Shown: positions 46,302 through 54,893, counted from the stretch's first letter. The stretch: DNA of 64,000 bases from an uncultured Flavobacteriaceae bacterium (GCA_947488345.1 CANKZQ010000003.1:451832-515831); one strand, 5' to 3'. Notes: a model not told the origin generated them from the letters alone. A program made the numbers and translations.

Positions 46302-47426
46302 ATGGAAAAATCAATCACCTTAAAAAACCTATTAATTAAGCAGCAAAAATGCATCGGCTTATTATTCAATGCTGATAAAGTCATAGATGCATTAGTCAAA
46401 GAACTACCAAATCCTATGTGGAGTAATGAATTTAAAATGCCTTATATATTAAATACTCAAGCAAATCAACAATTGATTTTTGATAAATTTAGAGGTGTAG
46501 CTTGGATAAATTGCAATTACTTTTTTCAGGATAGAGTATTGAACCATAACAATGAAGAAATTGATCTTAAATGGTTTGATAAAAGGCAAAAAAAGGAAAA
46601 TTTTAAGTCTTGTCCAGAGGAATATTTGCAAAAGCTAAAACTAAAAAAATACGCAAACAATACCGTTAGAAGTTATGTGTCTCGATTCGAAGATTTTATC
46701 AACTATTATAAAGACATCGAGCTGATTAAGCTTAATGAAAATGATATCAGGAAATATCTTCAAAAGTTAATTGACGAAGAACGTTCAAATTCCTATATAA
46801 ATGTAAGTATCAACGCTATTAAATTTTACTATGAAATGGTATTGGGTATGCCAAATAGATTCTATTCTATCGAGAGGCCAAGAAAAGAATTTAAACTTCC
46901 TAAAGTACTTTCTAAAGAAGAGGTGCTAGGCATTATTGAAAATACAAATAACATGAAACATCGCTGTATTGCCAGCCTTCTCTATTCTGCCGGACTTCGG
47001 AGAAACGAATTGTTAAATTTAAAACTAGAAGATATTGATAGTAAACGCATGTTAATTAACATTAAACAAGGTAAAGGCAATAAAGATCGTAATACGGTAC
47101 TTAACCAAAGTGTTCTTGAAGATTTGAGGAAATACTTTAGAGCTTACAGCCCAAAAGTATATCTTTTCGAAGGTAAAATTTCTGGCCAAAAGTATAGCCC
47201 CTCAAGTGTTTTACAAATTATCGTAAGAGCGGCCGAAAGAGCTGGGATTAAAGAAAGAGTTACGCCACACATGTTGAGACATAGTTTTGCTACACACTTA
47301 TTAGAAAATGGAACTGACTTGCGATATATTCAACTATTACTAGGACATAATTCAACTAAGACAACAGAAATCTACACACATGTTGCTTCGAATACATTTG
47401 CTGAGATAAAAGATTTATTATCTTAG
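46302..47426 (+). CDS. Xer-like tyrosine recombinase, presumed cassette integrase
   Basis: The 374-residue protein starts at ATG 46302 (MEKSITLKNLL); the track start is a TTG 11 codons earlier. An N-terminal domain of about 100 residues is followed by a SAM-like core-binding domain (about 105-190) and a catalytic domain (about 200-374). Catalytic residues are intact: Arg in SAGLRRNELLNL, Lys in GKGNKDR, HMLRHSFATHLL, LLGHNSTKTTE and the Tyr nucleophile in EIYTHV. Only about 67 residues separate the Lys motif from HMLRH, against roughly 105 in class 1 IntI1. The IntI-specific ALxxKYP...W segment is therefore missing. It reads toward the array and ends 42 bp before the attI-like junction. Confidence 0.9.
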   Translation: MEKSITLKNLLIKQQKCIGLLFNADKVIDALVKELPNPMWSNEFKMPYILNTQANQQLIFDKFRGVAWINCNYFFQDRVLNHNNEEIDLKWFDKRQKKENFKSCPEEYLQKLKLKKYANNTVRSYVSRFEDFINYYKDIELIKLNENDIRKYLQKLIDEERSNSYINVSINAIKFYYEMVLGMPNRFYSIERPRKEFKLPKVLSKEEVLGIIENTNNMKHRCIASLLYSAGLRRNELLNLKLEDIDSKRMLINIKQGKGNKDRNTVLNQSVLEDLRKYFRAYSPKVYLFEGKISGQKYSPSSVLQIIVRAAERAGIKERVTPHMLRHSFATHLLENGTDLRYIQLLLGHNSTKTTEIYTHVASNTFAEIKDLLS

Positions 47427-47476
47427 TGCCATAATGGATATATAGTTAATATTAACCATATTCCTACGTTGTATGC
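47427..47476 (+). other. attI-like insertion site
   Basis: The spacer between the recombinase and cassette 1 holds a perfect palindrome GTTAATATTAAC (47445-47456), then AACCATA-N6-CGTTG. All attC sites have AACCATA/AACCATAG-N6-8-CGTT at their right end, so the junction shares the attC right half. Cassette 1 begins at GTTGTATGC (47468), matched by GCATACAAC (47980) at its 3' end. No matching left half is seen, as expected for attI. Promoter elements were not recognised here. Confidence 0.75.
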
Positions 47477-47500
47477 AATATGACCAAATTGTTATGATAA

Positions 47501-47974
47501 ATGAAAAAAACAAAACAATTAGCTAATCAATTTAGAGAAATAATCCTAAACGGAACTTGGATAGCAAACACCAATTATAAAGACCAATTAGAAAACTTAA
47601 GTTGGGAAGCTGCAACATCAAAGTTTGAGTCGCTTAATACCATTTCGGTACTAGCTCAACACGTCCATTACTATATTAACGGAATTAAAAATGTATTTAA
47701 TGGCGGAAATCTAGAAATAAGAGACAAATACAGTTTTGACTTTCCTGGAATAAAATCGCAAAACGAGTGGAAAGAATTCCTAATTAAATTTTGGGAAGAT
47801 GCGGAAAATCTAGCGGAATTGATTGAGCAATTACCCGACAAGAAATTAAACCAAAGCTTTGTGGATGATAAATATGGAACCTATCAAAGAAATATTGACG
47901 GAATAATTGAACATAGTTATTATCATCTCGGACAAATTGTATTGATAAAGAAGATTATTTTAAAGAATCATTAA
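47501..47974 (+). CDS. DinB-like four-helix protein (cassette 1)
   Basis: The 157-residue protein has the DinB/YfiT superfamily layout, with a metal site suggested by a first His in ISVLAQHVHYYING and the later pair in IIEHSYYHLGQIVLIKK (HxxxH). The family includes thiol transferases and stress-induced proteins; no specific substrate can be assigned. It is the first cassette behind attI and the most likely to have been inserted last. It starts 33 bp after the cassette edge. Confidence 0.78.
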   Translation: MKKTKQLANQFREIILNGTWIANTNYKDQLENLSWEAATSKFESLNTISVLAQHVHYYINGIKNVFNGGNLEIRDKYSFDFPGIKSQNEWKEFLIKFWEDAENLAELIEQLPDKKLNQSFVDDKYGTYQRNIDGIIEHSYYHLGQIVLIKKIILKNH

Positions 47975-47979
47975 ATACA

Positions 47980-48115
47980 GCATACAACAACGGCTATAAT
48001 TCATTGTGGCGGAATTTTCCACCGAAAATTCCTATCTTTCAATCATCGCTTGGTTCTCGCGGAATAGTCCTCGCGGACGATTCCACAACGAAACCATAGC
48101 CAAACCGTTGTAGGT
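47980..48115 (+). repeat. attC site 1 (family B)
   Basis: Left arm GCATACAAC matches the 5' end of cassette 1. The inner stem is GGCTAT...ATAGCC. The right end AAACCGTTGTAGG belongs to cassette 2 after the G/TT join. Confidence 0.9.
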
Positions 48116-48134
48116 AATTTGAAAACCAAGTTAA

Positions 48135-48911
48135 TTGAAAGAACATCGATATAAAATTCCTGGTCAAAATGGAGAATATGTGGTATTTGAAGCTGGAGAT
48201 TGCGAGAAAGTAAATCCCATAGAATATTATCAAAATATTTTCATTCCTCGCAACGTATCAATGTACCGCAGATTATATCTGGCAAAAGAACATAAGTTCA
48301 AACAGTTTGGTGCTAATTTGAGCATCATAAAACAAGAAGTTTTATTTCGGAAAAATGCGATTGCTGATTGGAAAAAATGGTTTCTTGAAAAATCAGCAAC
48401 TGAAATAAATCCTAATTATCTTGCTCTTTTAGAAAGTAAAACAAAAAACGAACAAAAAAAGCTACTTAAAGGAATTGAACTAACTACTTATGAACTATTT
48501 GCACTTATCGCAAAAGCTTATACCGATTATGGAATGTTGTTTTCCCAATATAGATATGAGCATACTCAAAAGGGAGTTGATGAAAAGGACTTAACAGAAT
48601 TTGCTCATCTTGAGGATAGCGGAAAAGTTATCACAATTAGAAAAACTAAACTATCTCAAGGACAACTTAAACAAGCGATTGAACACAGAGTTGTTTTGAT
48701 TGCAAAATTCATTGAAACGGAAGATGAATGGCATTGTTTTTTCACTAATTATAAAAGCTTAAATGGAAAAGAAATAACGTATAAAAGTGGAAAACCTCAT
48801 TATCATTACATTTCAGATAAATGGGGATTAACCAAAGAACAAGTGATAAAACAATTAAGTAGTAGAAGATATAAGCTACCATCAATGCCTCATTTGGACT
48901 TTAAAAGATAA
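48135..48911 (+). CDS. Protein of unknown function (cassette 2)
   Basis: The 258-residue protein starts at TTG 48135 (MKEHRYKIPGQNG); no in-frame ATG is nearby. It is soluble and has no signal peptide or membrane segment. The N-terminal 60 residues are basic and aromatic. The C-terminal part has HYHYISDKWGLTKEQV and QLSSRRYKLPSMPH, which looks helical and nucleic-acid-binding-like. I do not recognise the family. Start and stop lie within cassette 2. Confidence 0.7.
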   Translation: MKEHRYKIPGQNGEYVVFEAGDCEKVNPIEYYQNIFIPRNVSMYRRLYLAKEHKFKQFGANLSIIKQEVLFRKNAIADWKKWFLEKSATEINPNYLALLESKTKNEQKKLLKGIELTTYELFALIAKAYTDYGMLFSQYRYEHTQKGVDEKDLTEFAHLEDSGKVITIRKTKLSQGQLKQAIEHRVVLIAKFIETEDEWHCFFTNYKSLNGKEITYKSGKPHYHYISDKWGLTKEQVIKQLSSRRYKLPSMPHLDFKR

Positions 48912-48917
48912 AAAAAC

Positions 48918-49052
48918 TACCTACAACAACGTGTATAATTAATTACTACGGAATTCCTTCGCAGGAATTCGCTTGAATTAATTAACTTCGTCGTACGTCG
49001 GAAAATCCTAACGGATTTCCCGTAACTAACCATACACAAACCGTTGGCTGTA
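48918..49052 (+). repeat. attC site 2 (family A)
   Basis: Left arm TACCTACAAC is the complement of cassette 2's 5' end GTTGTAGGTA. Inner stem GTGTAT...ATACAC. Nested hairpins built on GGAATTCC and GGAAAATCC fill the middle. Confidence 0.92.
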
Positions 49053-49154
49053 ATTTATAAGTCCGTTAACTAAGTCAAACTAATGTTTCACTCATTTCAC
49101 CTTTTTTAAAAGATTAATCGGAACTAGATTTGTGATGTTTTTAATGCACTGATT

Positions 49155-49652
49155 TTGAAAAAATATAGTATTCCGATTTTAGTTCTCTACATTTTTATTA
49201 CTTCTTGCTCGACCAATAAAGTAGTTGGAAAATATCAAACGAATTTTCCGACATACGGTAGATTTGGAAAAGTTCTGACCGTAAACTGTGACAGTACTTT
49301 TGTGCTGAATTTTAGCGGAGACTTTATGAATGACAATTCTTTCGGTAAATGGAAAGTGAGAAATGACTCTCTAATATTAAATTTTGACTCGATCAATTAT
49401 CCCAAAAGTAGATATAACGGAACAAGTTACTACTCAATAAAACGGAATAAACTGACCTCCTACTTTCCAATAACAAAAGAGAAATACAATGAATTAGTTG
49501 AACTAATTGAAAAAGAAGGAATGACGGATAGCCTTAAAATTGGAAATTATAGAAAATTTAGACGAACATCAGGAAAAACGTTAAAAAACTTCCAAGGAAA
49601 ATTGGGCAGACAATATTTCCAGAGAATAGAAAAATTTGAATGTAAACAATAA
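49155..49652 (+). CDS. Putative lipoprotein (cassette 3)
   Basis: A 165-residue protein from TTG 49155. The N-terminus KYSIPILVLYIFITSC is a lipoprotein signal with lipobox ITSC. The mature part has beta-rich phrases (VVGKYQTNF, NSFGKWKVRNDSLILNFD), as in small lipocalin-like or DUF-type lipoproteins of Bacteroidota. A leader of about 110 bp precedes the gene inside the cassette. No specific function recognised. Confidence 0.72.
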   Translation: MKKYSIPILVLYIFITSCSTNKVVGKYQTNFPTYGRFGKVLTVNCDSTFVLNFSGDFMNDNSFGKWKVRNDSLILNFDSINYPKSRYNGTSYYSIKRNKLTSYFPITKEKYNELVELIEKEGMTDSLKIGNYRKFRRTSGKTLKNFQGKLGRQYFQRIEKFECKQ

Positions 49653-49656
49653 AAAC

Positions 49657-49792
49657 TACAGCCAACAACGTGTATAATTAATTGCTGCGGAATTTCCTCG
49701 CAGGAAATTCACTTGAATTAATTAACTTGCCAATACGTTGGGAAAATCCTAACGGATTTCCCGCAACTAACCATACACAAACCGTTAGCAGC
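49657..49792 (+). repeat. attC site 3 (family A)
   Basis: Left arm TACAGCCAAC complements cassette 3's 5' end GTTGGCTGTA. Right end CCGTTAGCAGC starts cassette 4. Confidence 0.92.
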
Positions 49793-49812
49793 AATATGAC
49801 GAAAAATTAAAA

Positions 49813-50505
49813 ATGGACTGGAGATTTAATACAATATGGTTCGAACAAATAAATCCTGAAGCAATTACTAACTGGGATTTTAAAGTGAAAAGGGAAGACA
49901 ACCTTAATTTTGAAAATATTCAATACGCAATACTTTGGTATTTTAAATATAAAGGAATTTCATTTGACCTTCTTCCTGAATCAAAGAGATTATTGTATTT
50001 GGAAATGAATTGGGCGAATTTTAAAGATTTAAATGGGATTGAGAAGTTCAAAAACCTTAAAAGACTAGAATTGCACTACTGTACTAAACTAGAAAATGAC
50101 TTTGGAATTTCTTCCTTAAAGAACACTCTTGAATTTTTACATATAAATCAGTCTAAAAAATTTCAACCCATGTTTGAATTTAATGAATTAAAAAACTTGA
50201 AAGTATTGCGGCTTAACTCTTGTGGAACTTTGGAAAATTTAGATTTTCTAAATCATTTCCCAAACTTAATCGACTTTCGATTTATCGATACAACAATATT
50301 AAACGGCGATCTAAACCCTATTTTAGAACACCCATCTATTCGTTCCGTCGGATTTAGCAATAAACGTCATTACAACTATAAAGATACTTATATTACAAAA
50401 GAATTGAATTTAAAAAGACCTGAGGAATTTAAAGAATATGTTCATAAAGGAGAATACTCTACGTTTAAATATAAAAATACAGCTGCTAACAACGTGTATA
50501 ATTAA
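49813..50505 (+). CDS. Leucine-rich-repeat-like protein (cassette 4)
   Basis: The 230-residue soluble protein has LRR-like repeats in the middle: LKRLELHYCTKLEND, LEFLHINQSKKFQ, LKNLKVLRLNSCGTLENLDFLNHFPNLIDF. LRR domains usually bind partner proteins. The N-terminal 60 residues and C-terminal 50 residues are unassigned. The stop codon is supplied by the attC site: the frame reads through AAC AAC GTG TAT AAT TAA, so the last eight residues (TAANNVYN tail) are attC-encoded. Confidence 0.75.
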   Translation: MDWRFNTIWFEQINPEAITNWDFKVKREDNLNFENIQYAILWYFKYKGISFDLLPESKRLLYLEMNWANFKDLNGIEKFKNLKRLELHYCTKLENDFGISSLKNTLEFLHINQSKKFQPMFEFNELKNLKVLRLNSCGTLENLDFLNHFPNLIDFRFIDTTILNGDLNPILEHPSIRSVGFSNKRHYNYKDTYITKELNLKRPEEFKEYVHKGEYSTFKYKNTAANNVYN

Positions 50506-50614
50506 TTACTACGGAATTCCTTCTCAGGAATTCACTTGAATTAATTAACTTGTCAATACGTCGGAAAATCCTAACGGATTTCCCGTAACTAACCATACAC
50601 AAACCGTTACCTGC
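50482..50614 (+). repeat. attC site 4 (family A)
   Basis: Left arm GCTGCTAAC complements cassette 4's 5' end GTTAGCAGC and overlaps the end of the gene. Right end starts cassette 5 with GTTACCTGC. Confidence 0.92.
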
Positions 50615-50621
50615 AATAAGT

Positions 50622-51323
50622 ATGACCAATATTTCGGATTCAATTGGAAATTATGTTAATGATCAGAATCGCGAATTGTGGAATAACCTCAAGTCTAAAT
50701 ATCGATTCGAACTCTTTCATGATTCAAACGAATATTCTTGGAAAACACAAAGAGAAAATGGAGTTGTAATTATTGTCTGTCCGAATTTAGAAATTAGTTA
50801 TGCCTCTTTTACCCATGAATTACTTCATACCTATATTGAAGATAAAGGAATGACGGAATTTGAAACTTTTGAAGCTTCTTATAAGTATGATACTATTTTG
50901 GGAAATTTTGTGTTCTCTATGCTTTTCTCACGTTGTTATAATTTTTTTGCGCATAAAAAAATGTACCCTTATTTTAAACAAATGGGGTTTTCTGAATATG
51001 ATTTCGTATCAGATAGAATCAAATATTCGACTTTTCAGCACTTTAAGACGAAAATGTTATTCAGAATAAAAAAACTTCGAATTTTTGGTATAGAAACTTT
51101 TCTTGGAAATTTTTTCGAGCTTAAAAACAATGTTGTAAAAGAAGATATGGGAAAGTGTCAAAAAGGACTTGGAAAACTTAAAAAACTCCAACCAGAGCTA
51201 TATTCCATAGCGGACAGATTTGACAATATTTGGAAAGATCAAAAGGATTTGGACCTTCTTGTTCCATTTAATGATTTTAAGCATAACCTAATATTATGGC
51301 TTGGAAAAAATTACAGCAGGTAA
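50622..51323 (+). CDS. Putative metallopeptidase-like protein with HELLH motif (cassette 5)
   Basis: The 233-residue protein has an HExxH zinc-protease motif in ASFTHELLHTYIEDKG (about 62-77), preceded by a hydrophobic strand (GVVIIVCPNLEISY). This is the arrangement seen in zincin-type peptidases. A third zinc ligand is not obvious. The rest is rich in aromatic and basic residues. It has no signal peptide, so activity would be cytoplasmic. I infer peptidase only from the motif. Confidence 0.65.
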   Translation: MTNISDSIGNYVNDQNRELWNNLKSKYRFELFHDSNEYSWKTQRENGVVIIVCPNLEISYASFTHELLHTYIEDKGMTEFETFEASYKYDTILGNFVFSMLFSRCYNFFAHKKMYPYFKQMGFSEYDFVSDRIKYSTFQHFKTKMLFRIKKLRIFGIETFLGNFFELKNNVVKEDMGKCQKGLGKLKKLQPELYSIADRFDNIWKDQKDLDLLVPFNDFKHNLILWLGKNYSR

Positions 51324-51450
51324 CAACGTGTATAATTAATTACTACGGAATTTCCTCGCAGGAAATTCACTTGAATTAATTAACTTGCCAATACGTTGGG
51401 AAAATCCTAACGGATTTCCCGCAACTAACCATACACGAACCGTTGGCAAC
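51316..51450 (+). repeat. attC site 5 (family A)
   Basis: Left arm GCAGGTAAC complements cassette 5's 5' end GTTACCTGC, and pairing resumes past the fixed mismatch. The right side reads CACGAACCGTT where other family A sites have CACAAACCGTT. Confidence 0.92.
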
Positions 51451-51470
51451 AAGCTAAATACAATAATTAA

Positions 51471-51887
51471 ATGAAAAACATTCTTCTGATTTTATCATTG
51501 TTATTAATACTTGAATGTGACACGAAGAATGATGGAATCAAATATGGAACATTTGAATTGTATGAGAATGATAATATAGTTGGAACTATATATCGAATTA
51601 ATAATTATCAAATCGAAAAATATTTAGATGACTCTGAATTAATTGCTAGAATAGACTACAAAACTGACTCAACCTATTTGATGAGTGGTATAGAAGAAAC
51701 TCAAATTGGAATCGACTCAATTGTTTGGTTAACCACATATAGAGAAATTGATATAAATAAATATAAGCTTAAAGCAGTTCCGAATAACGTAAACATTAAT
51801 TATAAATATGATGCGACTCTTGTGAAAGTTGATAAAACTGTTCCCCTAAAGTATAGTGGAATATTGGACTCCCTGAATCGGAAATAA
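51471..51887 (+). CDS. Secreted protein of unknown function (cassette 6)
   Basis: The 138-residue protein begins MKNILLILSLLLILECDTKNDG, a lipoprotein-like signal whose lipobox (LLEC) has an unusual Glu before the Cys. The mature part is short and polar with repeated Tyr/Asp/Ile. No family recognised. The gene fills most of cassette 6. Confidence 0.62.
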   Translation: MKNILLILSLLLILECDTKNDGIKYGTFELYENDNIVGTIYRINNYQIEKYLDDSELIARIDYKTDSTYLMSGIEETQIGIDSIVWLTTYREIDINKYKLKAVPNNVNINYKYDATLVKVDKTVPLKYSGILDSLNRK

Positions 51888-51894
51888 AAAGCCA

Positions 51895-52028
51895 GTTGCC
51901 AACAATGTGTATAATTAATTACTACGGAATTCCTTCGCAGGAATTCGCTTGAATTAATTAACTTGCCAGTACGTAGGAAAATCCTAACGGATTTCCCGCA
52001 ACTAACCATACACAAACCGTTGTACACA
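51895..52028 (+). repeat. attC site 6 (family A)
   Basis: Left arm GTTGCCAAC complements cassette 6's 5' end GTTGGCAAC. The next pairs on both sides read AGCC/GGCT instead of the usual A/T, a compensated change. Right end GTTGTACACA opens cassette 7. Confidence 0.92.
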
Positions 52029-52033
52029 ATTAG

Positions 52034-52540
52034 ATGAAAATTATAGATTTATACAGAATTGAAACCAAATCCTTTAAATCTAATTTGAAGAAAACGGAAA
52101 TAGAAAATAAACTCATAAATGAGTTTAACCTCAATCAGAACAGGGATTTTCGATCTATTTTTAAAAAAGAGTTAAATGAATATAGAGGCACATTAAATCG
52201 CAAAAGTTTTATAATCAAACAAAACAATGCGCTCACCTCAATTAATGACGGAAATTACTTTTTCTTTACTCGAATTAATGGAGAAATATTGGACAATGGA
52301 ACCGAACGGATTATAAAAATAAATGCAGAATTGAGTGAGGGTACTATTGGAATGGTTATTGCGTCTGCTCCAATTTATATACTAATTTTAATATTTAGCA
52401 ACTTATGGGTTGGAATTACCTCTCTCTTATTCCTGATTTTTCTTTATTTATATGGTGTAAGAAATGTAAAATCCGATTTTAAGGTCTTTGAAACACATTT
52501 AAAACAAAAAATAACTGTGTACAACAACGTGTATAATTAA
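52034..52540 (+). CDS. Membrane protein of unknown function (cassette 7)
   Basis: The 168-residue protein has a charged soluble N-terminal part (about 1-105) followed by two adjacent membrane segments (about 108-150; VIASAPIYILILIFSNLWVG and TSLLFLIFLYLYG). A short cytoplasmic tail ends it. The stop codon is inside the attC site; the last residues (YNNVYN) come from attC sequence. No family recognised. Confidence 0.65.
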   Translation: MKIIDLYRIETKSFKSNLKKTEIENKLINEFNLNQNRDFRSIFKKELNEYRGTLNRKSFIIKQNNALTSINDGNYFFFTRINGEILDNGTERIIKINAELSEGTIGMVIASAPIYILILIFSNLWVGITSLLFLIFLYLYGVRNVKSDFKVFETHLKQKITVYNNVYN

Positions 52541-52650
52541 TTACTACGGAATTCCTTCGCAGGAATTCACTTGAATTAATTAACTTCGTCTTACGTCGGA
52601 AAATCCTAACTGATTTTCCGCAACTAACCATACACAAACCGTTACCACAC
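52516..52650 (+). repeat. attC site 7 (family A)
   Basis: Left arm TGTGTACAAC complements cassette 7's 5' end GTTGTACACA and lies within the coding sequence. Right end GTTACCACAC opens cassette 8. Confidence 0.92.
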
Positions 52651-52659
52651 ATTTGTTCT

Positions 52660-53310
52660 ATGAAGCCTATGATTTACAAACCTGATATTCGAATAAATAA
52701 TCCGATCTATCTTTTGAAACAGGTAGAAGAATTATTGAAAATAGCAAATTCTCATAAAAATTCATCTTCTTTAATTTATGCAGCGTTGGAATGTAGAATA
52801 GCTCTTGAATTAATGGATTTGAATTTTCTATTACATTCAGTAACTGCAACAGAAAGAGAACAAATAATTATCGATTCCAAACCGTATAAAGGAATTGACA
52901 GAGTTAACAAGAAAGTTGGAGCTTTAAAACAAAAGTATCAATATTTTCTTCAAGCCGTTTGCGAATTGTTGGATGTCGGAATTGAACATTATGATTATAA
53001 AAAATCAAAAGATTTACAGTACGACGTTAGTACTTATATTCATTCGTATCATATGACAAATGAGGAATTGGAATATGAATCTGAAGATATGAAAAAATGT
53101 TATGATCTAATTTTGGAAGTGGACGGATTTATCAAATCCTCGATGCCAGAAAAAGACGGAACATATACAATGCTTGGAATGGAAATAGCATCAATGCCGG
53201 AAGAAGATAAACAAGTTTTGAATGAATGGAAAGTGTCGAACACGATGACTTATGAAGAAATGAAAGAAACTCTCTCTGAAAATATAAGATTACGAAGAGA
53301 AAAAAAATAA
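52660..53310 (+). CDS. Helical protein of unknown function (cassette 8)
   Basis: The 216-residue soluble protein has a helical N-terminal half (LLKQVEELLKIANSHKNSSS, IYAALECRIALELMDLNFLL) that looks HEPN- or RNase-toxin-like in style, but no Rx4-6H motif is present. The C-terminal part is acidic then basic (NIRLRREKK). No signal or membrane segment. Family not recognised. Confidence 0.62.
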   Translation: MKPMIYKPDIRINNPIYLLKQVEELLKIANSHKNSSSLIYAALECRIALELMDLNFLLHSVTATEREQIIIDSKPYKGIDRVNKKVGALKQKYQYFLQAVCELLDVGIEHYDYKKSKDLQYDVSTYIHSYHMTNEELEYESEDMKKCYDLILEVDGFIKSSMPEKDGTYTMLGMEIASMPEEDKQVLNEWKVSNTMTYEEMKETLSENIRLRREKK

Positions 53311-53317
53311 TAAAAAC

Positions 53318-53451
53318 GTGTGGTAACAACGTGTATAATTAATTACTACGGAATTCCTTCGCAGGAATTCGCTTGAATTAATTAACTTCGTCCTACGTCG
53401 GAAAATCCTAACTGATTTTCCGTAACTAACCATACACAAACCGTTACCTGC
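53318..53451 (+). repeat. attC site 8 (family A)
   Basis: Left arm GTGTGGTAAC complements cassette 8's 5' end GTTACCACAC. Right end GTTACCTGC opens cassette 9. Confidence 0.92.
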
Positions 53452-53461
53452 AAGCTGAAAA

Positions 53462-53782
53462 ATGATAATTGGATATTTTGACTACATAATTATTGGAATT
53501 TTATTACTCTTAAATATCAAATTCTGGAAAACAAAGTTTGAAGGAAAAACTGGTTGTTGGGTTGGTGGTATTTTATTCGGATTTATATTACCACTAATTT
53601 CATTGACAATAGAAGTTCAACGTGTAAAAATAACCATTGGAATTACGGACAGTTTCGAAGTTCTATATACGTATTTGAAGTTTCCTACTTACTGGATAAT
53701 CGGAATTGTTCAATCAATTATTACAGGAATCAAATTGAGCTATATGGAACCCCATTCTGATGAATCTGACGGAATTGAATAA
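53462..53782 (+). CDS. Small membrane protein (cassette 9)
   Basis: The 106-residue protein has three predicted membrane segments (about 5-22, 32-52, 74-95) and an acidic C-terminus SDESDGIE. No conserved motif recognised. It fills the 477-bp cassette. Confidence 0.65.
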   Translation: MIIGYFDYIIIGILLLLNIKFWKTKFEGKTGCWVGGILFGFILPLISLTIEVQRVKITIGITDSFEVLYTYLKFPTYWIIGIVQSIITGIKLSYMEPHSDESDGIE

Positions 53783-53794
53783 AAATAAAAGCCA

Positions 53795-53929
53795 GCAGGT
53801 AACAACGTGTATAATTAATTGCTTCGGAATTTCCTCGCAGGAAATTCACTTGAATTAATTAACTTCGTCGTACGTCGGAAAATCCTAACGGATTTCCCGC
53901 AACTAACCATACACAAACCGTTGTACTTC
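53795..53929 (+). repeat. attC site 9 (family A)
   Basis: Left arm GCAGGTAAC complements cassette 9's 5' end GTTACCTGC. Right end GTTGTACTTC opens cassette 10. It is the last of the first family A block. Confidence 0.92.
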
Positions 53930-53950
53930 ATTATAACCAACCGCTAACCA

Positions 53951-54751
53951 ATGATAAAATTCTTTCGGAAAATTCGTCAAAACTTACTTATGGAAAACAA
54001 AACTGGAAAGTATTTTAAATATGCTATTGGAGAAATTGTGCTAGTTGTTATTGGAATACTCATTGCTCTTCAAATTAATACTTGGAATCAAAATAGACAA
54101 GACCGTGAACAGGAACAGCAAATATTAATGCAGTTACTTAATGAATACGAGAACAATTTAATTCAAATAAATCAAAAAATATTCATCAGAAACGAAACTA
54201 TTTTATCTGCATACAAATTACTAAAATATAAAAATGATGAGACGCATAACATTGTTGCGGATAGTTTTAATTTACATTTAGGCAGATTAATTACACGACC
54301 TACATTCGATCCAGAACTTGGTGTGACCAAAGAACTTACTAGTTCAGGAAAATTATACCTCATTACTAATAATTCTTTAAGAAACAACATTACTTCTTTT
54401 CCTAGTTTTTTGGGTGAATTACGCGAAGAGGAAATGGTGACTTTTAATATGGCAGAAGAACGATTTACTCCATTTATTATGGAACATTATCAATTTGGGA
54501 AAATTATCGGAGAAATGTTCAATGACGAGCAAATTAAAAATCAAAATACCTTTGTAGTTGAAGAAGGTTACAATTCTGTTATCGATTTATTTCCCCAAGT
54601 TGATTTCAAACCCTTACTCCATCATACAGATTTTGAAGATTATTTAGCATTAATGATAAGTAATACTGGTTACACCAACGAACAATCTGAAGGTGTTAGA
54701 AACAAAATTGAAGAAATTATTTCACTAATAAACGGAGAATTAAAAAAATAA
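53951..54751 (+). CDS. DUF6090-family membrane protein (cassette 10)
   Basis: The 266-residue protein begins MIKFFRKIRQNLLMENKTG and then has YAIGEIVLVVIGILIALQIN, the signature of DUF6090 proteins of Flavobacteriia: one membrane segment at about 25-42 and a coiled extracytoplasmic part. DUF6090 genes occur widely on flavobacterial chromosomes, often in tandem. Finding one as a cassette suggests recent exchange with the host gene pool. Function unknown. Confidence 0.82.
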   Translation: MIKFFRKIRQNLLMENKTGKYFKYAIGEIVLVVIGILIALQINTWNQNRQDREQEQQILMQLLNEYENNLIQINQKIFIRNETILSAYKLLKYKNDETHNIVADSFNLHLGRLITRPTFDPELGVTKELTSSGKLYLITNNSLRNNITSFPSFLGELREEEMVTFNMAEERFTPFIMEHYQFGKIIGEMFNDEQIKNQNTFVVEEGYNSVIDLFPQVDFKPLLHHTDFEDYLALMISNTGYTNEQSEGVRNKIEEIISLINGELKK

Positions 54752-54752
54752 C

Positions 54753-54891
54753 GAAAGCACAACAACGGCTATAATTCATTGTGGCGGAATTTTCTACTGA
54801 AAATTCCTACCTTTAAATCGTCGCTTGGTTCTCGCGGAATGGTCCTAGCGGACAATTCCACAACGAAACCATAGCCCAACCGTTACCACAC
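54753..54891 (+). repeat. attC site 10 (family B), imperfect outer arm
   Basis: Left arm GAAAGCACAAC against cassette 10's 5' end GTTGTACTTC: pairing needs one mismatch and one extra base. It is the least perfect of the 21 outer arms. First site of the family B block. Confidence 0.88.
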
Positions 54892-54893
54892 AT

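Noticed and set aside
52660-53310. HEPN assignment for cassette 8
   Set aside because: Helical pattern is suggestive but no Rx4-6H motif was found.
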